A program made the translations under genes and the position numbers. Of a stretch of DNA of 64,000 nt, positions 37,050 to 46,775 are shown piece by piece. The stretch spans positions 806,001 through 870,000 of the forward strand of contig NZ_CP021138.1 of assembly GCF_002162035.1 (NCBI RefSeq), in the 5' to 3' direction. This stretch comes from Sulfuriferula sp. AH1. GTDB lineage: Bacteria > Pseudomonadota > Gammaproteobacteria > Burkholderiales > Sulfuriferulaceae. Each line of letters opens with the position of its first letter. Within the stretch, counting starts at the first letter, position 1. The notes beneath the pieces are model-generated. The model searched no databases and was not told where the DNA came from. It saw only the letters and a list, made by a program, of their open reading frames with translations.

Positions 37050-38953
37050 TGCGTACCAAATCATCCTGCACCCAACAAACCACTATTCCCGATACCCTGG
37101 AAGCGTTCCTCGCACAACAGCAAAAGCTCGATTTGTTGTGTTTCATTACCTGCGGTAGTGTGGATGACGGCAAGAGTACGCTCATAGGTCGCCTGTTATG
37201 GGAATCCAAACAACTGTTTGAAGATCAGTTGGCGTCACTCAGGCAGGATTCAAGGAAATTCGGTACCCAGGGTGATGAGATCGATTACGCCTTGCTGGTC
37301 GATGGCCTTGCCGCAGAGCGTGAACAGGGTATTACCATTGACGTTGCCTACCGGTTCTTTGCGACAGACAAGCGTAAATTTATCGTGGCTGACACGCCAG
37401 GTCATGAGCAATATACGCGCAATATGATTACCGGGGCTTCCACTGCTGATGTGGCGGTGATACTGGTCGATGCAAGTCAGGGCGTGCTTACCCAGACACG
37501 CCGCCATGCCTATCTCGTTTCGTTGATGGGAATACGTAATGTGGTGCTGGCGATCAACAAGATGGACAGAGTGCAATATGACGGTGGCGTTTTTGAACAA
37601 ATTCGCGAAGATTTCAAGGTGTTTGCGCTGAATCTCGGTTTTCAGTCGATTACTGCCATTCCGGTGTCGGCACTCAAGGGCGATAACATTACCGATCGTT
37701 CGCCGCATACATCCTGGTATGCTGGCCCTACCCTGCTGGGATATCTGGAAACTGTCGATTTCAGCCAGACGGTATCCGACAGACTGGTATTCCCGGTGCA
37801 ATGGGTGAATCGTCCTAAAGAAGGTTTCCGTGGATTCTCCGGCAACCTGGTTGAAGGCAACGTCAACGTCGGCGATGAAGTCAGGATTACCGCATCCGGG
37901 CAAACCGCCAAAATTACCGGGATTGTGACGATGGATGGTTTGTTGACCGTCGCTCAGCAGGGCCAGGCCGTGACCTTGACGCTCGATAAGGAAATCGATG
38001 TTTCACGCGGCGATGTGATTACCCTTGCGCAAAGACCGCTGGAAATGACCGACCAGTTCGAGGCCATCCTGGTGTGGATGAATGAAGAGGATGGTCTGAT
38101 TGGACGCAACTACGATCTGAAATTGGCGACGCAATGGGTCTCGGCCTCCATTACCTCGATAAAGTACAGGCTGGATGTGAATACCTTAGTCCAGGAAGCG
38201 GCCAGACAGCTGACTATGAATGACATCGGCGTGTGCAATATTGTGCTGAGTAAACCGATGGTGTGCGATGCCTATGCCCAGTCAAAAACGCTGGGTGGAT
38301 TTATTCTGGTGGACAGGTTTAATAATGCTACCGTTGCCGTGGGCATGATCAGGCATAGTCTGCGGCGAGCACAAAATATACATAAGCAGTCGCTAACCAT
38401 AGGTAAAGCCGAACGCGAAAAACTGAACGGGCATAAAGGCCAGGTGATATGGTTTACCGGCCTATCGGGTTCGGGAAAATCGACAATTGCCAATGCTCTG
38501 GAGGTGGCGTTGCATGCCCAGGGTTATCGTACCTACATTCTCGATGGTGACAATGTGCGCGGCGGTTTGAACAAGGACCTGGGTTTTACTGATGCCGACC
38601 GGGTGGAAAACATTCGCCGTATTGCCGAAGTGGCCAAATTGATGATGGATGCCGGCATGATTGTGATGACCGCCTTCATCTCGCCATTTCGCCGTGAACG
38701 TGAAATGGCACGCGAACTTATCGGTGCGGAGCATTTCGTTGAAGTGTTTGTGAGTACTTCGCTGGAAGTATGTGAGCGGCGTGATGTGAAAGGGCTTTAC
38801 AAAAAGGCCAGGGCAGGGCAATTACCTAATCTCACGGGAGTAGGGAGCGTTTACGAAGCGCCGCTAGCGCCTGATGTTACAGTTAATGGCGGGATTGAGC
38901 GGATAGAGGATGCTGTAAATAAAACTATCGCGAAAATTCTGTACGTTGCTTAA
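37049..38953 (+). CDS. cysNC: bifunctional sulfate adenylyltransferase subunit 1 / APS kinase
   Basis: A 634-residue fusion of CysN (GTPase) and CysC (APS kinase), so CysD plus this protein turn sulfate into PAPS. The CysN half has G1 [17 protein letters not shown] near residue 36, the G3 motif [16 protein letters not shown], and an EF-Tu-like barrel. The CysC half starts near residue 450 with [21 protein letters not shown] (Walker A), then [17 protein letters not shown] and [17 protein letters not shown]. Its start codon overlaps the cysD stop. Fusions of this kind occur in rhizobial NodQ and other proteobacteria. Confidence 0.96.
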   Translation: MRTKSSCTQQTTIPDTLEAFLAQQQKLDLLCFITCGSVDDGKSTLIGRLLWESKQLFEDQLASLRQDSRKFGTQGDEIDYALLVDGLAAEREQGITIDVAYRFFATDKRKFIVADTPGHEQYTRNMITGASTADVAVILVDASQGVLTQTRRHAYLVSLMGIRNVVLAINKMDRVQYDGGVFEQIREDFKVFALNLGFQSITAIPVSALKGDNITDRSPHTSWYAGPTLLGYLETVDFSQTVSDRLVFPVQWVNRPKEGFRGFSGNLVEGNVNVGDEVRITASGQTAKITGIVTMDGLLTVAQQGQAVTLTLDKEIDVSRGDVITLAQRPLEMTDQFEAILVWMNEEDGLIGRNYDLKLATQWVSASITSIKYRLDVNTLVQEAARQLTMNDIGVCNIVLSKPMVCDAYAQSKTLGGFILVDRFNNATVAVGMIRHSLRRAQNIHKQSLTIGKAEREKLNGHKGQVIWFTGLSGSGKSTIANALEVALHAQGYRTYILDGDNVRGGLNKDLGFTDADRVENIRRIAEVAKLMMDAGMIVMTAFISPFRREREMARELIGAEHFVEVFVSTSLEVCERRDVKGLYKKARAGQLPNLTGVGSVYEAPLAPDVTVNGGIERIEDAVNKTIAKILYVA

Positions 38954-39204
38954 GTCGGGTGCGATCGGGTTTCGTTGATTCAGAAAGCGTTGGTTGGGCG
39001 AATGGTGTTCCCGGTTTTCGACACGGTGACATTTCACGGATCAGGTACGGAACGTTGGTCGATACACGCAAGTCCGCTTGCATCGGCTCAAGGCCGATTT
39101 GCGCTTGTGCCGATATTCGCGCTCCTTCATGCAATCCGCATAACGGCCTGATTTGGATATGCCGATCAACGCAATAAAGGGTCGCGTTTTTGTTCGAGCT
39201 CTGA
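38954..39204. other. gene-free region between cysNC and the ABC-F gene
   Basis: About 250 bases between convergent genes, with no terminator I could identify. A 72-codon frame (38959-39177) is open but has no ribosome-binding site or recognisable content. Confidence 0.35.
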
Positions 39205-41100
39205 TTACCCTCCGGCATCGAGTTCAGCCAGGGTTTCATGCAGATTGAGCCAGCGCTCTTCCGCTTCGTCTATCAGATTGCTGAGTTCACACTGGCGCTT
39301 GAGCAGGGTTTGCAGCTTGTCACGCTGGGCGGCTTCATAGAGCGCGGCGTCGGCCAGTTGCTGGTCGAGCTCGGTCTTTTCGGCTTGCCATTTGGGCAAC
39401 TGCTGGTCGAGTTTTTCCAGTTCCTTGATGATGGGGCGCCGTTGCGCGAGACGCACCTGACGTTCCTGGGCAGTCTGTTCGCGTTGCTGGCGGCGCTCGA
39501 TCTTATCCGGATTTATGCTAGCTTGCTGCAGGCGCTGCTGATTGAGCCAGTCGCGGTAATCGTTCAGATCGCCGTCGAAGACTTGTGCCTTGCCGTCGGC
39601 TACGACCATGAAGCTGTCGCAGGTGGTCGACAGCAGCGAGCGGTCGTGCGATACCAGCACCACGCCGCCTTGATAGCCTTGCAGCGCCAGATTGAGTGCG
39701 TGACGCATGTCCATGTCCAGATGGTTGGTCGGTTCGTCCAGCAGTAGCAGATTGGGCCGCTGCCAGATCAATAGCGCCAGTGCCAGTCGCGATTTCTCGC
39801 CGCCGGAGAACGGGCCGCAAGGTGTCAGCGCGGCTTCGTTACGGAAATCGAAAGTGCCGAGAAAGTCGCGCAGTTCCTGTTCGCGGGTGTCGGGCGACAG
39901 GCGCAGCATGTGCTGCAACGGCGATTCTTCGGGACGCAGCTGTTCCAGCTGATGTTGGGCAAAATAGCCGATGGCGAGTCCTTTGCCTTCGCTGCGGGTG
40001 CCGCTCAGCGGCTGGATTTCGCCGGCCAGCAATTTGATCAGGGTGGATTTTCCGGCACCGTTGCGACCGAGCAGCCCGATGCGTTCGCCACTGCGCACTG
40101 CAAGGTTGATGTCGGATAACAACGGCTGCGGACCATAGCCCACGCTGGCATGGCGAATGTCCAGCAACGGATCGGGCGCGTTGGCCGGCTCGCGAAAGCT
40201 GAAACTGAACGGCGAATCGACGTGGGCGGCACTGATGTCCTCCATGCGCGCCAGTGCCTTGATACGGCTTTGTGCCTGGTGGGCTTTGGTGGCCTTGGCG
40301 CGAAAGCGCTCGATGAAGCTTTCCAGATGCGTGCGTTCGCGCTGCTGCTTGTCGAACATGGCTTGCTGTACTGCCAGATGTGCGGCGCGCTGGCGTTCGA
40401 AATCGGAATAGCTGCCGGTGTAGAGCTTGATGCCGCGGTTCTCTATATGGGCGATATGCGTGGTGACCGCATCGAGAAAGTCACGGTCATGCGAGATCAG
40501 TAATAACGTGCCCGGATAACTCTTCAGCCAGCCCTCCAGCCAGATGACGGCATCCAGATCCAGATGATTGGTCGGCTCATCGAGCAGCAGCAAGTCGGAA
40601 CGGCTCATCAGGGCTTGCGCCAGATTCAGCCGCACGCGCCAGCCGCCCGAGAATGCGGCAACCGCTTTGGCGAAATCGGCGTCGCTGAAACCGAGTCCGT
40701 GCAGCAGCTCGGCTGCCCGCGCCTGGGCACTGTAACCGTCGATCTCGCCGAGCTGGGCGTGCAGTTCGCCGACGCGGTGGCCGTCGTTTGCCGCGGTCGC
40801 CAATTCCAGTTCATGCTCGATGGCGCGCAGGCGCTTATCGCCGTCCAGTGTAAACGCCAGCGCAGGTTGCTGCAGTGCGGGCGTATCCTGTGAGACATGG
40901 GCAATGACCCAGGTGTCGGGCAAATCCAGATCGCCGGATTCGGCATGCAACTCGCCGCGTAATAATGCGAACAGGCTGGATTTGCCGGAGCCGTTGGCGC
41001 CGGTCAGGCCGATTTTTTGTCCGGGATGGATTTGCAGATTGGCTTGTTCGATGAGGATTTTTGCCGCGCGTGCGAGGGTGAGTTGAGTAAAACGTATCAC
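39205..41100 (-). CDS. ABC-F ATPase, YheS type
   Basis: Cytosolic duplicated ABC ATPase of 631 residues without membrane segments. Nucleotide domain 1 has Walker A GANGSGKSS, signature FSGGWRVRLNLAQAL and Walker B LLLLDEPTNHLDLDA. Domain 2 has GRNGAGKST, FSGGEKSRLALALLI and LLLLDEPTNHLDMDM. A helical linker separates them (DKQQRERTHLESFIERFRAKATKAHQAQSR), and the C-terminal tail is charged and coiled-coil-like. The N-terminus and interdomain linker are closest to YheS of E. coli among ABC-F proteins, which bind ribosomes. A resistance role is not indicated. Confidence 0.92.
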   Translation of the reverse strand: MIRFTQLTLARAAKILIEQANLQIHPGQKIGLTGANGSGKSSLFALLRGELHAESGDLDLPDTWVIAHVSQDTPALQQPALAFTLDGDKRLRAIEHELELATAANDGHRVGELHAQLGEIDGYSAQARAAELLHGLGFSDADFAKAVAAFSGGWRVRLNLAQALMSRSDLLLLDEPTNHLDLDAVIWLEGWLKSYPGTLLLISHDRDFLDAVTTHIAHIENRGIKLYTGSYSDFERQRAAHLAVQQAMFDKQQRERTHLESFIERFRAKATKAHQAQSRIKALARMEDISAAHVDSPFSFSFREPANAPDPLLDIRHASVGYGPQPLLSDINLAVRSGERIGLLGRNGAGKSTLIKLLAGEIQPLSGTRSEGKGLAIGYFAQHQLEQLRPEESPLQHMLRLSPDTREQELRDFLGTFDFRNEAALTPCGPFSGGEKSRLALALLIWQRPNLLLLDEPTNHLDMDMRHALNLALQGYQGGVVLVSHDRSLLSTTCDSFMVVADGKAQVFDGDLNDYRDWLNQQRLQQASINPDKIERRQQREQTAQERQVRLAQRRPIIKELEKLDQQLPKWQAEKTELDQQLADAALYEAAQRDKLQTLLKRQCELSNLIDEAEERWLNLHETLAELDAGG

Positions 41101-41173
41101 GATAATGAGTGAGTCACTGGTTACAAGAACGAAAGACGCTATTGTACGCTGACCGATGCGCGATAAAACGGAA

Positions 41174-41204
41174 TGATAAAAAAGAGGGCGTCCGAGGACG
41201 CCCT
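41174..41204 (-). terminator. terminator downstream of the msh locus
   Basis: On the minus strand AGGGCGTCC-TC-GGACGCCCT followed by CTTTTTTATC, 190 bases past mshN. It ends the msh transcript. The bases between mshN and this hairpin hold no gene that I can support. Confidence 0.8.
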
Positions 41205-41392
41205 AAATACCGCATGGAGGATGAAGATGGTGCATAAACCCAACAATGAAAGCTTATGCCCCATTCTTTACATAGCAATGAACGTGCCAGTATTTATTTT
41301 AAATATAAACAATTGGTTATGTTTTTGTTTGGAATGCGTTCAGGCACTCCGATAGTGCTGATTCCAATGCATGCACATTTTTGGGTGCGTGC

Positions 41393-42445
41393 TCAGTTCA
41401 ATTGCTGATTGACGAAAACGAGCAAATCAGGATTCAAAGTATTGGTGGCTTTGGCTCTGGCAAATGCTTCGCGAGCCTTGTCGGGCTGGTTGTCGGCTTT
41501 CAGTGAAATGCCAAGTCCCATCCACCATACGCCGGATTGTGGCATTTTTCCGAGTGCGATGATGTAGTGCTCCACCGCTTGCCTGGGTCGTCCGGCGCGT
41601 TGCAGCAATGCCGCCAGAAATGCCTGATAATCCGACTGGTCGGATGCGTAGGGCAAACTGCGTTCCAGCGTGGCGATACCATCGGTGATGTTGCCGCGTT
41701 CGACTTGCAGACGCGCCAGTATCATGGCCAGATCGGTTTGATCGCCGTCCAGGGTGAGCCCTTCCTGCAGGCGGCGTTCTGCTTCGCCCATGCGTTTATT
41801 CTCTATCAGCAGACCGACCAACGTGAGTCTGGCCGCATGATGGTGCGGGTCCAGCATCAGCGCCTGCGCGAAACCCTCCATGCCTTCATTTACCCTGCCT
41901 TGTTGAGCCAGAGCCAATGCTTTGCGGTATTCGTTCTCGGCAAGCTGGACGGTCGTGAGCGGCTTGACCTGTTTGCTGATAGTCGTTGGGGCGGATGGGA
42001 TGTTTTGAGTTGGTTCAGCCGGATTTACCGGTTTGACGGGGGCCGGGATGGAAGTCGGTTTGCTGATGGCCAGGGTTAAGGTCAGAGCAGGCGTGGTCAA
42101 CGCTTGGATTGGAGCTGGCAGTGCAATGGCTGCTGGTGCCGGTGTAGAGACCGAACCGGGATTAACGGCTGGCGTAGCAGCAGGCATAACAGCTGCCTGC
42201 ATGACGGATTTTGGCAGCGGTTGCACGCGCGCAGACAGGGTCGGCGGAGGCTGGATTGAACTCGATTGCCACCATAGCCATGCCAGGGCATTCGTACCGA
42301 TGATACCGATGGCGGCTACCCATACCCACATCGGGATATGCTTGCGGCGGGGCGGCAATTGAACAGGCGTGACATGCCCCAGTGTGTCCGTTGCGGGTGC
42401 CTGACGCTGTGCCAAGTCTTGCAGCATTTGATTGATCAGACTCAT
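41393..42445 (-). CDS. mshN: MSHA biogenesis protein MshN (TPR protein)
   Basis: A 350-residue inner-membrane protein starting SLINQMLQDLAQRQ, typical of MshN, with one membrane helix near residues 38-55 (MWVWVAAIGIIGTNALAWLWW), a Pro/Ala-rich periplasmic stretch, and C-terminal tetratricopeptide repeats (ENEYRKALALAQQGRVNEGME; LVGLLIENKRMGEAERRLQEG; AVEHYIIALGKM). Start at 42445 overlaps the mshM stop as ATGA. Last gene of the locus. Confidence 0.88.
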   Translation of the reverse strand: MSLINQMLQDLAQRQAPATDTLGHVTPVQLPPRRKHIPMWVWVAAIGIIGTNALAWLWWQSSSIQPPPTLSARVQPLPKSVMQAAVMPAATPAVNPGSVSTPAPAAIALPAPIQALTTPALTLTLAISKPTSIPAPVKPVNPAEPTQNIPSAPTTISKQVKPLTTVQLAENEYRKALALAQQGRVNEGMEGFAQALMLDPHHHAARLTLVGLLIENKRMGEAERRLQEGLTLDGDQTDLAMILARLQVERGNITDGIATLERSLPYASDQSDYQAFLAALLQRAGRPRQAVEHYIIALGKMPQSGVWWMGLGISLKADNQPDKAREAFARAKATNTLNPDLLVFVNQQLN

Positions 42446-43356
42446 CTTGATATGACCCATCCCAATCCGGTGGCGAGCATGACCAATGCGATCGCCGCGT
42501 AATGTCGATAATGCCGGATTTTATGGGCGGCTTGCGTGTCATCGGCGGCGACGCTGATCTGGTGTGCGCCGATTTGATGTTCGCCGGTACCAAAACTCAG
42601 CATCAGGGCTTTATGTGCCAGGATATTGACCAGGCGCGGAATGCCGCCACTGGCTTGATGCAGCGCATTTATCGCGCGACGGGTGAAGATCGGGCGGCCC
42701 GGATAGCCAGCGATTTGCAGGCGGTGTTCAATATAGCGGGCGAGTTCCGCAGGACTGAGTTTGCCCAGCTGATAATGGAAGCTGATGCGCTGATTGAGCT
42801 GGCGAATGCTGTGGTGCTGTAATTTTTGGTCGAGTTCGGGTTGTCCGAACAGGACGATTTGCAGCAATTTGCGTTTCTCGGTTTCCAGATTGGTGAGCAG
42901 GCGGAGTGCCTCCAGCGTTTCGATTGGCATGGCTTGCGCTTCATCAAGGCAGAGGATGACCTGCCGGTCCTGATTGGCGAATGCCAGCAGCGCATGGGAG
43001 ATGGCCTTGAGCAGATGATGCTGGCCGACACCCGGTTCAAGCGCTATCTCCAGTTCATCGGCGAGCGACATCATCAGGCTGTGTGGTGTCAGATAAGGAT
43101 TGGGTATGTAGGCGGACACGAACTTCGGTGCAGCCTGAGTGCTATTCAGGTGTTCGAGATGAGTCAGGAATTGACGGCACAGCAAGGTTTTGCCAGTGCC
43201 GACTTCGCCGGTGATCTTGATGAAGCCTTCGCCGGTATCGATGGCGACCAGCAAGGTGTTCAATGCGGCCTGATGATGATGGCTCGCCAGGAAATAACTG
43301 GTGTCCGGAGTGAGCGTAAACGGATACTCACGCAAGCCAAAATGCTCAAGATACAT
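42442..43356 (-). CDS. mshM: MSHA biogenesis ATPase MshM
   Basis: ExeA/GspA-like AAA ATPase of 304 residues. It starts YLEHFGLREYPFTLTPDTSYF, has Walker A TGEVGTGKTLLCRQFL near residue 48, Walker B CLDEAQAMP near 137, and a C-terminal membrane helix (YAAIALVMLATGLGW). ExeA proteins help secretin assembly, so it probably helps insert MshL. Confidence 0.92.
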   Translation of the reverse strand: MYLEHFGLREYPFTLTPDTSYFLASHHHQAALNTLLVAIDTGEGFIKITGEVGTGKTLLCRQFLTHLEHLNSTQAAPKFVSAYIPNPYLTPHSLMMSLADELEIALEPGVGQHHLLKAISHALLAFANQDRQVILCLDEAQAMPIETLEALRLLTNLETEKRKLLQIVLFGQPELDQKLQHHSIRQLNQRISFHYQLGKLSPAELARYIEHRLQIAGYPGRPIFTRRAINALHQASGGIPRLVNILAHKALMLSFGTGEHQIGAHQISVAADDTQAAHKIRHYRHYAAIALVMLATGLGWVISR

Positions 43357-43362
43357 GCCGGT

Positions 43363-45087
43363 TCAACTGCCGCCGCGCTGCATGTTCTGTATGCGATTGC
43401 GGCTTTGCAGCACGTCCTGGGTCCAGTCGTTGCCACTCTGTACTACAGTGGTTTTCAGCAGGATCACCAGTTCGCGTTTTTGGGAAATGCGGTTGGTGTG
43501 TTTGAACAGCGAGCCGAGCAGCGGTATGCTGCCCAGCCCCGGTACTTCGTTCCTGTCGTCGGTACTCGCTTCGCGCATCAGGCCGCCGATGGCAACGATG
43601 CTGCCGTCCTGTACGCGCACCACGCTGTCGGTCTCGGAGATGGTGCTGGATGCGAGCGGCAAGGTCAATGTGCCCAGCGACTGGCCAAGGTTAATCACTT
43701 TGTTTTTCTCGGTCACATTGCTCACCGATGGATGGATATGCAGGGTGATGAGCCCTTCATCCGAAATTTGCGGCGTCACATCCAGCGCGATGCCGGAGAA
43801 GAACGGGCGCAGAGTGACATTCGGCGTGGCAGTATTGGTCGCGCTGCTGGTGCTGGTGACTGTGGAGGTGACATTGGTGACGAAGAATTCGTCGGTACCG
43901 ACTTTCAATACCGCCATCTGGTTGTTCAATGTGGCGATGCGCGGGCTGGAGAGTACGCGCGCGGTACCCTGAGTGTCGAGGAAATTCAGTAATGCGGCAA
44001 AATTGTCAGATTGCGCAGCGACATTGAGCAGGCCGGCGCTGGTGCTTACAGCGGTGGACATGCCGGCACTGAATACGCTGCCCAGCGTACTGCCGGCAAC
44101 GGGTGTCCCGCCAGGCACGCTGAAATTCGCAGGATCGGCGCCTACCGAAAAGCGGCTCTGCCCGTAGCGGTTGAATGCCGCCCAGTTGATTCCGGTCTGG
44201 AAGCCGTCATTTAGCTGCACTTCGATGATTTTGGCTTCGAGCATCACCTGACGGTCGACTGCCAGCTGCATGGCTTTGAGGTAGTTCTCAACCTGACGGA
44301 TCTCGGCAGGCATGGCATGGATCAGCAATACACCCGATTGCGGGTTGACGACCACGTTGCGGCCATCCTTGTCACCGACGATGGCGCTCAGCGAGGTCTT
44401 GAGGTCGCCCCAGAAATCGGTATTGATGCTGGTGGTGATTTTGCTGGTTTCTATGGCCCGACCGCCGGCAGCGCCCGGCGTGGTGGTGGGAATGGCGCCC
44501 GGTACCGCGCCCGGTGCCATCGGTGCATCGCCTACCGAACCCGAAGTGACGCGGATGTCGGAAGTGCCTTTGCGTTCGCCGGCGATATAGTTGAGCTTGA
44601 AAACGCGGGTCTGCATGGTCATTGGCTGGATGAAAATGCGGGTGCCGTCGACCTTGTAATCGTAGCCGTACAGTTCGCGGATCGCGTCGAGCGCTTCGAA
44701 TACCGTCACGTTCTTAAGATTGACCGATAAATTCCCCGTCAGGTCGGGCGGAATCAGCATGCTGTAGGGGGTGCCGGAGACGATGCCCATAAACACCTGA
44801 CCGGCCGGCGCGTTGTTGATTACCAGATCAAAACGCTGTTCTATGGGTTTGGCCACTTTGGGTAATGCGATCTGCAGCGGGGGCAATAATGCGGCATTGA
44901 CTGTGGCGGGTTGCGCGGCAGCGGGCGGATTGGCAGTGCTAACAGCCTTGTTCAGCTCGGCATCGATATGCGCTTTGGTGTCGTCGGGTTTGGGCTGCAA
45001 CGCAGTACAGCCGGCCAGATTGAATAACAGCATGGCCAGTAAGCCGGACAGGTAGCGAATGGCGGTATGTGAGCGACAGTTGTTCAT
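43363..45087 (-). CDS. mshL: MSHA outer-membrane secretin MshL
   Basis: Secretin lipoprotein of 574 residues forming the outer-membrane pore for the pilus. The signal peptide ends in the lipobox LAGC near residue 28. A STN/N0-like region follows (TPYSMLIPPDLTGNLSVNL), then an N1/N2 region, and the C-terminal secretin domain holds VMLEAKIIEVQLNDGFQTGINW and the signature VRVQDGSIVAIGGLM. It sits four bases after mshK. Confidence 0.94.
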   Translation of the reverse strand: MNNCRSHTAIRYLSGLLAMLLFNLAGCTALQPKPDDTKAHIDAELNKAVSTANPPAAAQPATVNAALLPPLQIALPKVAKPIEQRFDLVINNAPAGQVFMGIVSGTPYSMLIPPDLTGNLSVNLKNVTVFEALDAIRELYGYDYKVDGTRIFIQPMTMQTRVFKLNYIAGERKGTSDIRVTSGSVGDAPMAPGAVPGAIPTTTPGAAGGRAIETSKITTSINTDFWGDLKTSLSAIVGDKDGRNVVVNPQSGVLLIHAMPAEIRQVENYLKAMQLAVDRQVMLEAKIIEVQLNDGFQTGINWAAFNRYGQSRFSVGADPANFSVPGGTPVAGSTLGSVFSAGMSTAVSTSAGLLNVAAQSDNFAALLNFLDTQGTARVLSSPRIATLNNQMAVLKVGTDEFFVTNVTSTVTSTSSATNTATPNVTLRPFFSGIALDVTPQISDEGLITLHIHPSVSNVTEKNKVINLGQSLGTLTLPLASSTISETDSVVRVQDGSIVAIGGLMREASTDDRNEVPGLGSIPLLGSLFKHTNRISQKRELVILLKTTVVQSGNDWTQDVLQSRNRIQNMQRGGS

Positions 45088-45091
45088 GATT

Positions 45092-45484
45092 CTACCTTTG
45101 GTTGCGGTGAACCGACGCAGGGCGGGTCGATTTCGCGTGTGAGTGCACGTGTTTGTCTACATTGGGAAACAGCTTCAGGGCGGTCAGCCCGCTAGCGGAT
45201 TTAACGATAACGGTGTTTTCGGTAATCTTGACGATGCGGCCTTCGTTGATCACATCACCCGGTTTCATGATGATGCCGTTAATCATCGCATAACGCTGGC
45301 GGCCGCTGATGGTGATGGACTGAATCTGTGTTTCGGCAGCAGGGCCGGTCCTGGCACCTGCGGCATCGATTCCTGCGGGCGGTTGCGTCGGGTCGCGGGG
45401 AATGTCGGCAAAGCTGGCGGTGGCAATGCCGGCCCACAGCGCCGCCTGTATCCAGCGAATGCGCAAACCTAAATGCTGAGCCAT
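45092..45484 (-). CDS. mshK: MSHA biogenesis protein MshK (PilP/GspC-like)
   Basis: A 130-residue exported protein: signal-like helix (residues 8-25, ALWAGIATASFA), the short DPTQPP motif, and a single HR-type beta domain (QSITISGRQRYAMINGIIMKPGD; GRIVKITENTVIVKSASG). Such proteins link the inner-membrane complex to the secretin. It overlaps mshJ by 16 bases. Confidence 0.82.
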   Translation of the reverse strand: MAQHLGLRIRWIQAALWAGIATASFADIPRDPTQPPAGIDAAGARTGPAAETQIQSITISGRQRYAMINGIIMKPGDVINEGRIVKITENTVIVKSASGLTALKLFPNVDKHVHSHAKSTRPASVHRNQR

Positions 45485-46128
45485 GCTTTATCCTGACTTA
45501 ATGTGTAGAGGCGCAGCTTAAGCGTGACTGTGTGGCTGTCGTCCACGCTGAGTCCGGCCTTGCCCCAGAACATGCGCCACGGCAAGGCTTCCACTGCGCT
45601 TAAATAGCGGGTGAGATCGAGATAGTCGCCGGTAACGGTGATCTCAACCCCGTGTTTGTAGATATGGTTGCCGGCATCGGCCGCGGATTTGGCGCTCAGT
45701 ATTTCGACGGGCAGCGTTTTCAGCGCGATCAGATGTACGCTCTGGTTGCGCCGCAGGATATCTTCGAGCAAGGCGGGCATCTGCTGCGGCGCTACAAGCT
45801 TGCTTTGGATGTCATCCAGATTTTTTCCGCTGTTTGCCGCCTGATTGCGCAGTTGGGCGAGTTTTAACTGCAATGTGATATCGGGATTGATATTGCTGAT
45901 TTTGAGCAAATCCTGAATTTGTGTTTGCATTGCCGCTGCAGTTTGTTGCGATTGCACGATCTGTTCGGCCAATTGCTTCTGGTGTGCGAGCAAAGGGCCG
46001 ATCAGCAGCGCGTTCATAAGCGCGAGCAATACCACCACAATCGCGGCGAAAACCATGATGCGCTCGCGCATGCTCAAGGCATCGACCCGGTTCGCCAGAT
46101 TTAGCCAGTAGTTCTTTAATGCCTTCAT
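45469..46128 (-). CDS. mshJ: MSHA biogenesis protein MshJ (PilO-like)
   Basis: A 219-residue single-pass inner-membrane protein: short cytoplasmic start, membrane helix at residues 24-45 (MVFAAIVVVLLALMNALLIG), coiled coil (HQKQLAEQIVQSQQTAAAMQTQ) and a periplasmic ferredoxin-like domain. Part of the PilMNO-like alignment complex. Its start overlaps the stop of the preceding gene as ATGA. Confidence 0.85.
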   Translation of the reverse strand: MKALKNYWLNLANRVDALSMRERIMVFAAIVVVLLALMNALLIGPLLAHQKQLAEQIVQSQQTAAAMQTQIQDLLKISNINPDITLQLKLAQLRNQAANSGKNLDDIQSKLVAPQQMPALLEDILRRNQSVHLIALKTLPVEILSAKSAADAGNHIYKHGVEITVTGDYLDLTRYLSAVEALPWRMFWGKAGLSVDDSHTVTLKLRLYTLSQDKAWLSI

Positions 46129-46775
46129 TCAGGTTGCCCCGATTCTGTTTTGCCTTCTGTTTTTCCCAGAGTGAACTCTATATAGGGCAGTGGCGTACCG
46201 GGCGTGCCTGCGCTGGGGTTCGGCGCTTTCGGATGATGGATATCAAGGGTGGCGAAATGCGCTCCGGCAAATGCCGGCTCGGTTTTCAGCCGTTGTATCA
46301 GCTCGGGGATCGATGCGGCTTGCAAGGCGCGGCCGCTGAGCGTGATCTGATCGCCGGTGCCGATGACGTCGAATCCGGTTAGCCACAGGCCGCTGACCGT
46401 TTGGTGCGACAAGGCTTTGAAATAATTTGAAAAACCGGTCTGATTGCCTAATTCGCCTTGCTGCAGCAGACTGAGCAGCACCTCGCGGGCATGCACTTCC
46501 TGTTCGGCTCTGACGACGGCATCAACCAGGGATGGGTCGGGTTTGCGTGCCGCCACCGTTGCCGCCAGCATCGTCAGTTGATGCTGGGTGGTATCGCGCA
46601 TCCGGCTCATTTCTGCGGTTTGCCGCGTCAGCGCACGTGACTGGTAGCCCAGATATGCGTAGAACAGCAAACAGCCCAGCACGATCAGGCCGACCGATTG
46701 CGCCATGGTGGCCGCGGAGAAATATTGTTCCTGTTTGCGGAACAGCGGATTGCATAAGTTTATCTGCTGACTCAC
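46125..46775 (-). CDS. PilN-like MSHA protein (MshI2 position)
   Basis: A 216-residue fimbrial-assembly protein starting QQINLCNPLFRKQEQYFSA, the INLL-type motif of PilN, which in the PilMNO system binds PilM. One membrane helix is at residues 24-42 (VGLIVLGCLLFYAYLGY), then a coiled-coil and periplasmic region. The start overlaps the mshI stop (ATGA). Confidence 0.82.
   Translation of the reverse strand: MSQQINLCNPLFRKQEQYFSAATMAQSVGLIVLGCLLFYAYLGYQSRALTRQTAEMSRMRDTTQHQLTMLAATVAARKPDPSLVDAVVRAEQEVHAREVLLSLLQQGELGNQTGFSNYFKALSHQTVSGLWLTGFDVIGTGDQITLSGRALQAASIPELIQRLKTEPAFAGAHFATLDIHHPKAPNPSAGTPGTPLPYIEFTLGKTEGKTESGQPE

Noticed and set aside
38959-39177. 72-codon plus-strand frame after cysNC
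   Set aside because: No start signal or family pattern.
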